Source: Coriolopsis trogii
Lineage: Eukaryota > Basidiomycota > Agaricomycetes > Polyporales > Polyporaceae
Assembly: GCA_020543525.1 (NCBI GenBank)
Contig: JAHYIO010000033.1
Location: 1,488,001 to 1,552,000 of the forward strand
DNA: 64,000 nucleotides
Direction: 5' to 3'
The position numbers were made by a program, and so were the translations under genes. Positions 35,769 to 46,792 of the stretch are shown here, in pieces. How positions within the stretch are numbered: the first letter of the stretch is position 1; every line of letters starts with the position of its first letter. The notes under the pieces are model-generated. The model made no database searches. It worked only from the letters and a program-made list of their open reading frames with translations, and was not told the origin of the DNA.

Positions 35769-37440
35769 ATGTTTTCAGTTGCAGGCTCTGATGCGGCTGC
35801 GATCATCGCTGAGCAGGCGGAATCGTGAGTTATGTTCGACACACGCTGTCCTGTCGACGCACTAGCTCATCCCAAACAGCATGATCGCGAACTACTGTGC
35901 CATGGCAGGCATAGGTCATTAACCTCCTCCGTTCAATGTCTTGCCATTACGCTTATGACGCTGACATTCATTCAGTATTCTTACTCTATGAGTTCACGAT
36001 AACCTTCGGTCGGGAGGTAGAACTGTTCTGGTTGAAGGGCTTCACTGGAGCTACTGCTCTATATCTCTCGAACAAGTACCTCACGCTACTCAATCACTCA
36101 TTCGACTTGTCGCTTTTTATCCCTTTTCATATATCCAATAAGGTATTTGCTGGCCTATCTCTCGCTCTGGGCATGATGTTCACATTGTCATACATAGACG
36201 TCAGTACTGACGAACCCCATCGCCTACTGCAGCCCTGACATGGACGTCTCTCCTCTCTAGATGTGACTTGCACGCGAAAGCCTTCTCCTCCCTAGACTAC
36301 TTGCAGTACGTTCCATGGGCCGGTAAGTCTTGTACATTCTTTTCTGTAGAGCAGAGTATCCCTTTGAACTGACTGTGTACAAAGCTTTTTCCGGGCTTCG
36401 TTGCTTCGCGCTCTCCAGGCGGTGGTCCCTGTCTATCCTCGTCTTTGCATTATCCCTGGTGCCCCTGGGTGTCAACTTTGTGCGTATTCTGAATGTCTCA
36501 GTACGATGAGTACCTGACACTCGCGTGCACCCGTTACAGAGTGTGCATATATATGGCGTGAACGATCCAAACACTGGTTGCGGAATGGGGGAAGACACGA
36601 GTCCCGAATTGTCTCTGAAGTGAGTTGATTCCCAGATCTACTTGCGTACCCTGTGACTGACTGGAACAAGACGTGCGTACTGTCCGGATATTGTAGGAGA
36701 TGAGCTAAGCGACTATTCTACATAGTTGTCCTCATTGCGCGAACATGTTTGCTCGCGGCAGACATCTTACTCGTTATCGTCACCTGGGCTTATCTTCCTC
36801 GACACCACGTCACCAGCGTCTTCAGCCGTAGGAGACCATCATTCACGGACGTGGTTCTGAGAGATGGTCAGTAGTGCTATGCACGTCGAGCCCTTCGTTA
36901 TGCTTGCTGACAAGCACTCGCCCAAGGTACTATCTATTTCCTGTAAGTCGATCTCGCCTGGTATGAATGCACGTCCTGACTTCTGACTCGCACGTCGCAC
37001 GAAGTGTGTTGATAATACTGAACACGTTCCACATTGTTTTCTCTTTCTCATCAGTGAGCACCCCTGCTATGGAAGTTAGTCTGCTGTCTTTACTGATTCG
37101 CGCGTACAGACCAGCGAGTTCACCTACTTCACCGAACCGTGAGTCTCGGCCAAGCGCAAACTCGTTGTCGCCCTCTCACATTTTATCAAGCTTGAACGCT
37201 GTTCTTGTATCACGCTTCCTCCTCAACTTGCAGGAGGCCAAGCATCGTGCCATACGAATCAACGACACTGACAAGGACATATTGTCCTCGAGCTTCCCTA
37301 CCGAGGACGACCACGATACCGTGTTATTTGCGCGGGTGGTGGGCTCTATTGCATCAACGATTTCTCCCGATATGTACCTCTCGAATACGGCGGAGCAGAG
37401 GGGCGATGGTTCGGACGAGGGCTGCGCGTCCAATGAGTGA
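35769..37440 (+). CDS. DUF6533 seven-pass membrane protein, gene C
   Basis: The start MFSVAGSDAAAIIAEQAES is joined across a 55-base intron to MIANYCAMAGIV. The core reads FLLYEFTITFGREVELFWLK and GFTGATALYLSNKYLTLLNH. The 2-nt exon at 36198-36199 then links SNK to T-CDLHAKAFSSLDYLQYVPW. Later pieces: FSGLRCFALSRRWSLSILVF, ALSLVPLGVNF, GVNDPNTGCG, VLIARTCLLAADILLVIVTW, DVVLRDGTIYF, VLIILNTFHIVFSFSS and TSEFTYFTEP. The last exon holds VLVSRFLLNLQEAKHRAI and the tail motif FARVVGSIASTISPDM. The order and intron positions match gene B. It is intact as far as I can see. Function unknown; likely a plasma- or endomembrane protein. Confidence 0.8.
36198..36199 (+). other. Inferred 2-nt micro-exon (AC), gene C
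   Basis: The upstream exon ends AAT AAG at 36142; the downstream exon starts A-TGT-GAC at 36261. Two introns of 55 nt (gtattt...atag) and 61 nt (gtcagt...ctag) flank AC. The second has a ctgac branch-like site. AC|A gives Thr in NK-T-CDL. Without these two bases the downstream exon is out of frame. Confidence 0.6.
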
Positions 37441-38241
37441 GGGCGGAGCCCGGACCGGCCATACGGTGGACGCCAGTCTATGAGCGCCTGCTTTGCAGCG
37501 TCACCGCACCTCCAGTTGTTTTTGTACATGTACCGTGACGACTCCTACGACTTCCCCGACTCTGCTGCGATTCGTCTCCTGAATATACTCAGTAATTTCT
37601 GAATAGATGCTTTGCGTCTGTTGTACCGCCTGAGCGTGAACATCTGCTCCGACTTGGACATCAGAATCCTGGTGAGTGCACACTGTGCGGTGATGTTATG
37701 ACTTCTACTGACATGACACGCTGTCTGTTGGTTGGCCAGCTCAAATATCGACCCGTTCTAAAGTCTCACGCGATTCATTCAGTCTAAACTTAGGACTGTA
37801 CGCATAATACGACTCATGTGAACTGGCTACAAGAAGGTTTCGTGCGGCAATGCACCATCGATATCCGTGACAAGGTGATGCTGTTGATGTGTCGCCATGT
37901 GCGAACACGATCAGCAGCCATCATGCTACGGACGCAGCGCACGTTGGAGCCCCAGTACGCATATTTTCTGTTCTCTCCCATGCACGACACTGCACAGTAG
38001 TCAGTATGGGAAAAGAGGCGCATAGCTGCTGATGATCGGCGTCGTCAGGCATCTGCACATCTTTCCTTGTGAGACAGCCTGGGTATAACGTCATGTCTAC
38101 CCATGATACTTATTCTCCCTACCATATGATGGAGTCGCCCTCGCATTCCCATTTCTTTCTGCAGGCATCCTCTCGCCGCACCTAGTTGCACTCCTCTTTG
38201 TTACGCTCCCTGGTGGAGTTGTCATCGGCATTTGAGCCGAA
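37441..38241. other. Intergenic region between DUF6533 genes C and D
   Basis: About 800 bases. A short open stretch near 37620-37675 (YRLSVNICSDLDIRIL followed by gtgagt) could be a relic exon, but it matches nothing nearby. No gene is supported. Confidence 0.4.
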
Positions 38242-40018
38242 ATGTCTGATCAGTATGCCGCATACATTGCAGAGATCGGAGCCATGTCAGTGTTGGACGT
38301 TTTATGCTCTTTGTTCTGCATATATGCTCACATACCTTTGCATATAGTAGGATAGGCAATGAATGCGGCCTTGCGGCCTTCGGTATGTCTCGGCGTGAGG
38401 ACATCTCGGGCAATCCAACGCGACTTACACGATTCAGCCATCCTTTTACAGGAGTATCTACTTACACTCTTCCAAGAGATCGACCTGTTTTGGAGCAGGA
38501 AGTTAACCGGAGCATCGATCCTCTTCTTCCTCAACCGATACATCGTTCTAGTAACGATGTTCCTCAACATCTCCGGAGTTCTCTTTTCGGTACCTCCTGA
38601 GGTCTGTCGGTCGGGCACTCACTCTCAAGAACGATGTGTTGACGAATTGATGACTGATCCAATATTGGCAGGGGTACGTACGTGAAAAGATGCTTTATTG
38701 TGCGAGTGTTTACCCAGGTATTACTCTAGCTGTGGCTTCATGGTCAAGATAACAAACGCGTTTGCTCTTCTTCAATATGTACCCTGGGCCGGTAAGTGCC
38801 TCCTCTCTGCATGGAACAGAGCTCACCTACATAGCTTCCTTTAGCGTTCTCGACCACACGAGCTTTCGCATTATCGGCGAGGAACATCCCCATGACGTTG
38901 ATCGTCTTTCTCCTCACCATGGTTCCAATCGGAGCAAATCTAGTACGTCCGGTACTTGTCTCATAACGTAAGGGAGTATACTGGTTGCTGACTCGCATTA
39001 GACAAACTTTGCCTTCGGAATCAAGGGGATCTATAACCCAGTGTTGGGCTGCATTGTTGTGGACCCCATCAGCCCGGATCTTGCAAAGAAGTGAGTGGTA
39101 ATGTACAACTTGGTACAAGCGCAATACTCACCTAAATGGCAGACGTACGTTTACCTTCCTGCGGCAGCTTCACATTATTCACTCGCGATGCTTTGCAGTC
39201 ACTATCGCATCTCGTACCTCTTTGATTGCTTCCGATGCAATACTCGTGCTTATAGCATGGGTGAATGTGTTCGGTAGAGGTAAGATAAACCTGATATGGA
39301 TTCAGAAGTCCTCGTCGTTCTCCACGGTGATTATACGCAACGGTATGGCAACGCTTTCAGTGGAAGCACCCCTTCGCTCATTACACCCTCTCTAGGTGCC
39401 ATTTACTTTATGTGAATCGCATACTACCAATTTCCAGTATGTCTGATATCTGACCACCCCTCTATCAGCGTCCTCCTCAGCCTCAACGTCCTGCACCTTA
39501 CCCTCACGCTCATGATATTCGTATGTGCTGACTTGTAGAGACCTGTTTCATCTCCCCACTCACGGGCTGCTGTTCAGCTTGAGGTGCCCTTCGAGCCGGC
39601 CAGCTTCATTACTCAATTTACGCACCCGTGAGTTTTTTCCGCCCTTTTCGCTGCTTTCGGTGCTTTGGTGACGATCAGCAATCCGCTTGTTTCAAGGATC
39701 ACGGGCATACTCGTCTCGCGCTTCCTCCTTGATCTTCAGTACGCCAACAAGAAAGCCCTCGATCTCGACTCGGAATCTCTTCCTGCTGCCGCCGAAGGAA
39801 CCCTCATCTTCAGAAGAACATCAACCAGCGCGTTCTCGATGTTCATGCCACCGTCTGTCATACAGCATGACCCGCCGCGGACCGTCGAGCCACATCTGGA
39901 GAAAACAACCAAGAGGCGTGCCATGGGCTCTGGAGAGACTTCGGAAGCAATGGACGCGGATGATCATTTCCAGGACGGCTCCTCTCATAAAATTGAATAT
40001 GCAGCAGAGCTGGCATAG
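38242..40018 (+). CDS. DUF6533 seven-pass membrane protein, gene D
   Basis: Starts MSDQYAAYIAEIGA, then IRIGNECGLAAF. The signature exon is degenerate: ILLQEYLLTLFQEIDLFWSR and KLTGASILFFLNRYIVLV. The usual [FL]xREV is replaced by LFQEI, the most divergent of the array. The 2-nt exon at 38672-38673 leads into G-CGFMVKITNAFALLQYVPW. Further pieces: STTRAFALSARNIPMTLIVF, LLTMVPIGANL, GIKGIYNPVLGCIVVDPISP, IASRTSLIASDAILVLIAWV, STVIIRNGAIYF, VLLSLNVLHLTLTLMIF and ASFITQFTHPITGILVSRFL followed by LDLQYANKKAL. The tail is Ser/Glu/Asp-rich. All joints found are in phase, so the gene is probably functional, although its altered signature suggests relaxed or changed constraint. Confidence 0.78.
38672..38673 (+). 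other. Inferred 2-nt micro-exon (GG), gene D
   Basis: The upstream exon ends CCT GAG at 38601; the downstream exon starts C-TGT-GGC at 38730. Introns of 70 nt (gtctgt...gcag, with ctgat branch-like site) and 56 nt (gtacgt...ctag) surround GG. GG|C gives Gly in PPE-G-CGF. The donor at 38590 (gtacct) is an alternative first-intron start, but it is also phase 0 and still needs the two bases. Confidence 0.55.
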
Positions 40019-40923
40019 AGGGACAACTTACGGAGCAGGCGGATGTTTGCTGGCGAATTCGTGTGACAATCACCTCTCTTTTCCTGCTCTCTCATTGACA
40101 CAAGCGGTAGTGTGTTCTCGCTGACATGGCTGCGTATTCAGTATCTGAATAGAATATCGTTGCCATGCACATTGACGAGACCTCAAGCTCTAGTTGCCAA
40201 GTCTATGACTGACGCCGAAGAGAATCTATGTAGGCTGTGCTCACAGGTTCGCGAGCGTCGACAGATCCTGGGAAGCCGAGGAGCATATCGGCTCCTTCCG
40301 CATATCGAAATCGAAGTTCCCGTGCGAAGACGTATATTCCGGAGCCAATCACCTCGGGCAATCTCCAATAAGCCCCCCCCCCCGCTAGAATGTTATGTCA
40401 TGATCACAGCGATCCCGACCGATTCCGACATTTCGTTCTCCCCACATGTGTCGGAGCACTGCTCTGCATAGGGAACACCGCTGATATGGTCGCCGGTCTT
40501 GGTGAAGTGAGTGGCTTGACCCAATGTGATATATGAATTGGACCCTTACGCAGGCACAGACCTCCTCGTTGCATACGGTATCTCGACCGCGCCTTACGGC
40601 GGACAAGTGCTTCGCCCTCCGCACATTTTGGAACGCGCGCCCGACTTTCCGCATCTAATGCAACTTTGTCTTCTGGTGTATTTAGGGTTTCTTCGCCGGG
40701 CTCTTGAGTTACGTTGCGTGCCGGCTTGAGTGCCACTAGTCCTCTTCGCGAACGCCGGCAGTGCTCTCGGTGAGCTCATCTTACGTAGCGCCGCTCGAGT
40801 GGCAATTGTCGTCGACTTGTTCTTGACCAATGTGAAATCATATTTAGGCAGGACACCCATATGTCTGTGAGGTGAGCCTCAGGGAACTCGTCCCTCTCCT
40901 GCTTGATTGACCTCTTACCAAAC
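40019..40923. other. Intergenic region between DUF6533 genes D and E
   Basis: About 900 bases with no recognizable gene. There is an 11-base run of C near 40373-40383. Confidence 0.4.
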
Positions 40924-42679
40924 ATGTCATCCACAGTTGCCTCGGCGTTCATAGACTCGTACTACGTGAAGTGCGTATTGTTCATGGTGTCCGCCAGGTG
41001 TGTTGACACTGACGAATGCTATAGCTTGATCGTCAACTACACAGCTGTAGCAGCAAGAGGTACGATCACTCGTGCCCCATCTCTGCGCTCCGCAACTCAC
41101 TGTCTATTTACGTCTTCTTTCAGTATTCATGATGTACGACTACGTCTTGACATCCGGGCGCGAAGTCGAGCGTTTCTGGATGGCCCCCCTCAATGCCGCA
41201 TCGGTTCTGTTCTTTTCGAACAAATACCTCACTTTGGCAAGACAGATCCTCGAGTTCTTCCCGCCACTCGCGAAGACAAATCAAGTGAGTATGTGTTGCC
41301 GTTTGGTTCCTCGACTGTCACTGAACGCAACCCCGCATATATGACAGAGGTTCGTCGGCTCGCTCGCAGATCATCTTGCCGCCTCTACACTGACTGTCTG
41401 TCTTCAATCGCAGCTGCACTCCGCTCGTCTTGGGGACGTTCGTCGTCGAACTCACGCAATTCCTGCCTTGGGGAGGTCCGTTCGCGATCTTCTCCCTCCT
41501 CGTCCATACCTGATTCATCTTCGGGCTCCGCGTACAGCGTTCAATGCGCTGCGTGCGTTAGCTCTAAGCAGAAGCCGCGTCCTCGCGGCCATCGTCTTCT
41601 TGACGTCGATCATTCCTATCGGTGTTAACTTCGTAGGTCATCATCTTTGCATGAGGCGAAGGCAATCGGGCACTAAACTATGAGACTAGTATCTATTCCG
41701 ATACCGAATGAATGGTAGAGTGGATCCAACGTTCGGATGTCAGATGCACCAGGACATCCATGTTGCGCACTCCACCACACTGAAGTAAGTACTACAACTC
41801 TCGTTGGCACCAAAACACGAAGACCAGGAGCACTGATGACGAGAACAGATGTATGTTTGCGTCTGCGCAACGAGTACTGGTTCTTGTCCTCACCCTGCAT
41901 TTCGCCCAGTGACGGTGATCTCTCGGACGAGCCTGATCGTCAGCGATCTCCTGCTCATTCTCGTGACGTGGACGACACTGCCGAAACGACATCTCGTTCC
42001 GCATGGGGCTCGAAGGACGCTGACGAGCATCTTGCTGCTTGATGGTGGGTACCCGTTGGTGAACTTCGCGTGACGAGAGGGGAGCTCACAACATGGCATA
42101 AATAGGTACTATATACTTCGTGTGCGTGCACCGCACGGAGAACCTTCCCAATGACGAAGCTGATGCTCGAGAGCGCTACAGGATGCTGCTGATATTGAAC
42201 ACACTTCATATCACCTTCACCGTGCTATCCGTACGTCTCGCAGTGACTCGTCGCCAGGATAGTACGCGAGGAATACTCACGTGTACAACCCCACTCAACT
42301 GGACTGCAGATATTCGGCACAGGAGGGGCGAGCAACACGACTGCATTCACCGAGCCGTACGTGTACCCAACATTCCCATGTCCTGCGAGTCGTAGGGCTC
42401 TGAGCACGATCTCATCCGCCCATCCACAGCGTCACCTCCGTCTGTGTGTCCCGTTTTCTGCTCGACCTACAGGAAGCCAGTCGGCCACCAACCCCAGATC
42501 CGAGTTCGACCGACACTGACTCTCCTCTTTTCTCCACGCTAGCATGGACGGCGACGCAGAAGTCCTTCTTGGGGCCGCTTGGCTCCTCCGTTGCCTATGG
42601 AGCAGAAGGTGCACCAACACCCGGGGCCGGGTCCGGGTCCGAGACGACCCCGCATGCAGCTCCTACTACCGCGGCCTGA
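40924..42679 (+). CDS. DUF6533 seven-pass membrane protein, gene E
   Basis: Exon 1 encodes MSSTVASAFIDSYYV and exon 2 NLIVNYTAVAAR. The signature exon reads VFMMYDYVLTSGREVERFWM and PLNAASVLFFSNKYLTLARQ. The 2-nt exon at 41348-41349 joins TNQ to S-CTPLVLGTFVVELTQFLPW. Later: AFNALRALALSRSRVLAAIV, FLTSIIPIGVNF, GRVDPTFGCQ, TVISRTSLIVSDLLLILVTW, SILLLDGTIYFVCV, RMLLILNTLHITFTVLS, GASNTTAFTEP and VTSVCVSRFLLDLQEASRPP. The loop around 42125-42175 (HRTENLPNDEADARERY) is longer than in the other copies. The tail is Pro/Gly/Ala-rich and ends at the TGA of 42677-42679. The gene looks intact. Confidence 0.8.
41348..41349 (+). other. Inferred 2-nt micro-exon (AG), gene E
   Basis: The upstream exon ends AAT CAA at 41284; the downstream exon starts C-TGC-ACT at 41414. 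Introns of 63 nt (gtgagt...acag) and 64 nt (gttcgt...gcag, with actgac branch-like site) flank AG. AG|C gives Ser in NQ-S-CTP, as in gene B. Confidence 0.6.
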
Positions 42680-43132
42680 TGGGTCACGGTTCCCCTTATA
42701 CGACAGATCACCATGTATCGAAGAGAGCTCTGGATGAGAGCCTTTGCCAGTCGACGGATGCGCACAGGGTGATGACATGTTACTGGCGATGATACGACCA
42801 CTATCAATCACATCGTATGCACCCAACCGAGCCGTTGCACAAACACGATGAAAGCGTGTGGGGGGACAACCCATAGTGTCAATATCGCTCTCCAGAGCAA
42901 GCGATTAAATATCTTATATCTTAATCCTAAACGGCACAAGCGGTATCAGTACTGTACAAGGAAGGGGATCATAGTGAAGTCGCGACGTACGCGTACGCTC
43001 GTAGCCCAACTGTAGACCGTCCACTTGGCCTTCAAGTCCGACTCGGACACGCAAGCAAGAAACCGACATCGACGGACCGCGTCCACGTCCGAGTGCAAAC
43101 TGCGAGCGTAGAGCCAAGAAACCAAGAAACCA
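42680..43132. other. Convergent intergenic region
   Basis: About 450 bases between gene E (+) and the minus-strand gene ending at 43133. No feature is supported. Confidence 0.45.
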
Positions 43133-44905
43133 TCAAAGCAAGCCAGGCAGCTGCCTCGCGCCCCACCCGCGCAGCTCCTTGTAATCATCCCCATCCCCAT
43201 CCTCATCCTCCGCTGCCGTCGACGTCGACGCCCCCAAAAGGTGCGCCCGAGTCTTCAAGTCGGCACGCGCACCCTCCAAGTCTCCACGCCCACCGCGAAC
43301 ACTGCTCCCAGGGCGCAGGCGCAGAGCCTGCACGATCTTCCCGACCTTCCTCTTCGACGCCGCCCGCAGCCTCTTCCACCACCTCCCCCGCCCCGGCGCT
43401 CCGTGCCCCGAACGCGAGAGCGACTCGGCCGTCGGACCGACAGGCAGCAGCGCGGGGAGCGCGATCCCGAGAGACGCCCCGGGGAGGATGACGAGCGGCC
43501 ACGGGGCGTACGCGGCGGCGACGCTGACGCTGGAGCTCGAGATCGTGCTGCACTCCCGGCGTGGCGGCGTGAGAGGCGGACGCGGGGGACGGCAGTCTGC
43601 TCCGCCCGAGAATATCTCCATAGCCGCACGACGCTCGACCGTCACAATCTCGGCAGTGAGAGTGCTCGGAGCCGTGGGAGCTCTCTGGGGTCGCTCTAAG
43701 CATTCGCGCTGGATCATGGCTGGGGCGGTGGCAGGATCAGTCTGCAGGGGAAGGGTGGTATCCTCCAGGTCGATGGGGACAAGCTCGAGCTCGAGCTTGA
43801 GGAGCGGATTCGCCGCATTTAGCTCAGAGGAGAGGTTCCAGTCCGTGGAGAGGTTGCTCATCCCCTGGGCTTTCCGCGAGGCTTCAGCAACATCGTTGTT
43901 CAAGCCTGAGGCGCATGGAGTCGTCGGGCCATGGCGCGCACCGAAGCATCTCTCGAACGCCTCCTGATTCGGAATCGTACCCGAAGGCGCGCGATCGAGA
44001 ACGATCTCATGCACCTCCGAGCACTCGCCCGACGCCACCTTGTGAACGTGAAGGTACGGATCCACGTCGGACGAGAAGTCGAGCGTGATGTCGTCTTCGG
44101 CGGCGGGCGAGAGCCACCCGTCGGGGTCTTTGCGGTACGGCGACTCCGGGTCGCAGAGCGTCACATCGAGGTCATCCAAGTCGACGTCGGATATGGAGTC
44201 TCCGTCGTCGTCGCTTTCGACGGAAGTACTTCGGCGGTCCTCGTCCCAGTCATCGTGAACGGCGCCCAGGTCAGACCCCGGCACGGTAGCCGAAATCTGG
44301 GTCGGGGTCGGGATATCGTCATTTGTCGAGAAAGGCTCGTCAATTTGGTATGAAATTGTTGGAAGTGCTCGCTCCTGGTCCGTGCGAGGGATACACAACC
44401 TGAGTGCCTCGGATCCATAGTAGACGACGGATATGGTGTCGACATCAACGCCGACAGTGTAGATGCCGAACAGTTTCGCGGGAGGACAGGTGAGGTAGAG
44501 GTAGGCGGAGAGGAGGTCCCCACGTTTGTGTCCTCCGAAAACGACGGGATTTTCGTATTCAGAATTGCTCAGAGGGAGGGTAATGTTGCGGATGCTCCTG
44601 CTCTGATCCGTCTTCTTCGGTCTCCTGATCGTCGAGAGGATCTTGGGGTGAATTTCAACTCGAATATGGGCAGACTCGGCGACAAGGAGGCCGCAGTAGA
44701 CTATCCGGACCGACTCGAGATCCAGCGTGCTCTTAACGAGGAGAGCTGCAGGAACTGGGCGTATGGCGTAGTAGAGGTGCTTGTATGCGGACAATAGTTC
44801 CTTCCCGTCAACTGGGTAAGACAAGAGAGCGCATATAAGCAGGTCATTACGAAGACCTGCACAAACGTTAAGCATTTGCGACGACGACTGTGGAGAAAAG
44901 TGCAC
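43133..44905 (-). CDS. Unrecognized 590-aa protein, acidic middle and basic C terminus
   Basis: A single open frame runs from 44905 to the stop at 43133. The N-terminal half contains possible beta-strand-rich sequence (HVRVEIHPKILSTI-like, FGIYTVGVDVDTISVVYYGS, KRGDLLSAYLYLTCPP). The middle is very acidic (SVESDDDGDSISDVDLDDLD). The C-terminal part has a hydrophobic stretch, AAAYAPWPLVILPGASLGIA, then a basic run, RGRWWKRLRAASKRKVGKI. It may begin further upstream: a TATA-like element on the minus strand near 45595, an ATG at 45513 and a GTATGT donor near 45029 suggest 5' exons, but I could not fix them. No family is recognized. The open length and biased composition support a real gene; the exact start is unknown. 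Confidence 0.55.
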   Translation of the reverse strand: MHFSPQSSSQMLNVCAGLRNDLLICALLSYPVDGKELLSAYKHLYYAIRPVPAALLVKSTLDLESVRIVYCGLLVAESAHIRVEIHPKILSTIRRPKKTDQSRSIRNITLPLSNSEYENPVVFGGHKRGDLLSAYLYLTCPPAKLFGIYTVGVDVDTISVVYYGSEALRLCIPRTDQERALPTISYQIDEPFSTNDDIPTPTQISATVPGSDLGAVHDDWDEDRRSTSVESDDDGDSISDVDLDDLDVTLCDPESPYRKDPDGWLSPAAEDDITLDFSSDVDPYLHVHKVASGECSEVHEIVLDRAPSGTIPNQEAFERCFGARHGPTTPCASGLNNDVAEASRKAQGMSNLSTDWNLSSELNAANPLLKLELELVPIDLEDTTLPLQTDPATAPAMIQRECLERPQRAPTAPSTLTAEIVTVERRAAMEIFSGGADCRPPRPPLTPPRRECSTISSSSVSVAAAYAPWPLVILPGASLGIALPALLPVGPTAESLSRSGHGAPGRGRWWKRLRAASKRKVGKIVQALRLRPGSSVRGGRGDLEGARADLKTRAHLLGASTSTAAEDEDGDGDDYKELRGWGARQLPGLL

Positions 44906-46000
44906 AACACACCTATGCGCAGAGCTTTCGTCTCATACACTGGCTGTTGACGACGACTATCCCGAGCGCTGTCTATGAGGTTAAACAGTCTTAGCGCTGA
45001 TTCCTTACGACAGGCTAGAGATGACATACCTGGGTGAACGCGCAATGAATTCTGAACGCGCTCACGATTGTCTGATGCAGCCAAGGTACGCACAATGCCC
45101 GGAGGAGGTTTGTCTGAGCAAGATACATCTTGCCCACCGTGTGCAATGAGAGAGGGAATCGAACGAGATGGTAGCGGATGGCGGAAATAAACGGAGGAGA
45201 GGAGACAGAGATGACACGTTCGGTAGTATAGCGTACAGCGAAGCCATAGCTTCAAATAAGACAAGATGGGTAGAGGCCTCGCTGCTGAATGGGTCGGGCG
45301 AGAGGCCGAGGAGGGCTTCAGACATCCTGGGTGGCTGTACGGACAAGTTACAGGGAACGACCGGGTTGGAGAGAGTGGGGAAGATACGATGCGAGCCAGC
45401 GAAGGGCGCGGTCTGAGACAGTGAGCGGAAGGGTGGTGCTGAATGCCTTGGGGAGAGAGAATGAGGGCGAGAACTGAGAGATTGAAGTAAGAGATGGAAA
45501 GGAGGGTGGCCATCGCGGTCGAGCGGGACTATCGCGGGCTGACTTGATGTTGGTGGCCCATGGCGGGTGGGAGCGAGGAGGAGCATGGTTGGTTATATGC
45601 GGCGCAGGGACAGTTCAGGGAAGAAACGAAGGAGGGCAGCGGGGATGCGATAGCTGCCGTCACTGTCTGAACTGACATCGACCGAGAGTTCATAGTCCCG
45701 ACCCGGCACTCGCGCCTCCCGACGCGAACCGCCCACGCCACCAAGCCTAATGTCCAACGCACGTGACCGTGTACCCGCCTACCCACCACGCGCACCCTCT
45801 CACTGTCAGACTCAGTACGTATTGCAACATTCCGCTGGATCCTACCAACTCAATGGGTGACCCACAACGCACATCTTATCCGCAAGATTTTGCACACCTT
45901 ATTCACTAGTAGCTGTTCTACTACTACATCATCGCCCACTCTACTCGCCTGCCATCGACGAATGCTCGTGTCTCTGTATATCCCGGACGTCCACAACATG
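44906..46000. other. Possible 5' exons or leader of the 590-aa gene, then intergenic
   Basis: A minus-strand frame from ATG 45513 stays open to about 44701 in a different frame from the 590-aa protein. Leader plus introns is the likeliest explanation. From about 45800 to 46000 nothing is recognized. Confidence 0.35.
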
Positions 46001-46792
46001 CGTCACGCATGACAAGCATCACCGCTACTAGTCTACATATGGCTTTTCGGGACGTGTCTGCATCCTGTCCTCGGCCGTCCACTTCGGACAATCTGTCCAG
46101 ATTCCTCGGCTCCCCTGCCTCTTGCCTTTGCTGCCCTCATCGTCGACAGTGTGGGTTTGGTTCTGACTGGGATCTGCATTCCTATAAGCGTTTGCTCTCT
46201 TGCAGGCAGTGTGGTCCTGATCTATTCCGTCGGTATGTCCCATCCCTTCCATCCGAGGCCGAGTTCCAGTCCGACCATTTACTGATGTGAAGCGCAGAAA
46301 CCGGTCTGCGTGAAAGGTGATCTGTCTATCATCAGGCACCCATCGCTCGTCATATCTACGAAGGCGGCGTATCCGGACTGCACTCGTCACGCCCCCAACT
46401 TCACGTTGCTGATTGAACGAATCCATGTTCCGTATTTGCACTCTACCTCGACAGTACGTCCCTCGATTCCTCTCCGGTACACCAAACCACCGCTACACCA
46501 CAATTCTTGCAGTAGCCTCCGACGCGGGTCCAGAAGCCGCCTGGTTCCTTTCCGGTTACCAGAGCCTGTCCGCGCTACCTCTGACTCGCTGACCCGCATG
46601 ATCGAGCCACTTCTGCAGACAGCAGGGACCATATATTTCAATGTGTACAATACAAGCCGACTCCCGAAACCCGAAGATCCTGGCCGGTTCCATGGTATCA
46701 TCCTGGAACAATACAAGTCCTCTCCAACACGCGACGTTCTTTTGAGATCGTTTCAGACGCGTCGAGTGAAACCATCGGTGAGTTCTCTACTT
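46001..46792 (+). other. Uncertain plus-strand coding region
   Basis: One reading frame around 46110-46222 encodes a strong hydrophobic segment (LAFAALIVDSVGLVLTGICI) ending at a GTATGT donor, with an acceptor near 46298 preceded by a ctgat branch-like site. A 169-codon open frame covers 46310-46819. I could not assemble a gene with a valid start. It may be a small membrane protein gene or a relic. Confidence 0.3.

Noticed and set aside
40373..40383. An 11-base run of C
   Set aside because: A simple homopolymer in non-coding DNA, with no associated structure.
32934..42679. DUF6533 genes as pheromone receptors or other classical GPCRs
   Set aside because: They have about seven helices, but the motifs match the DUF6533 pattern and not the STE3-type or other receptor families I know, so I do not assign a receptor function.
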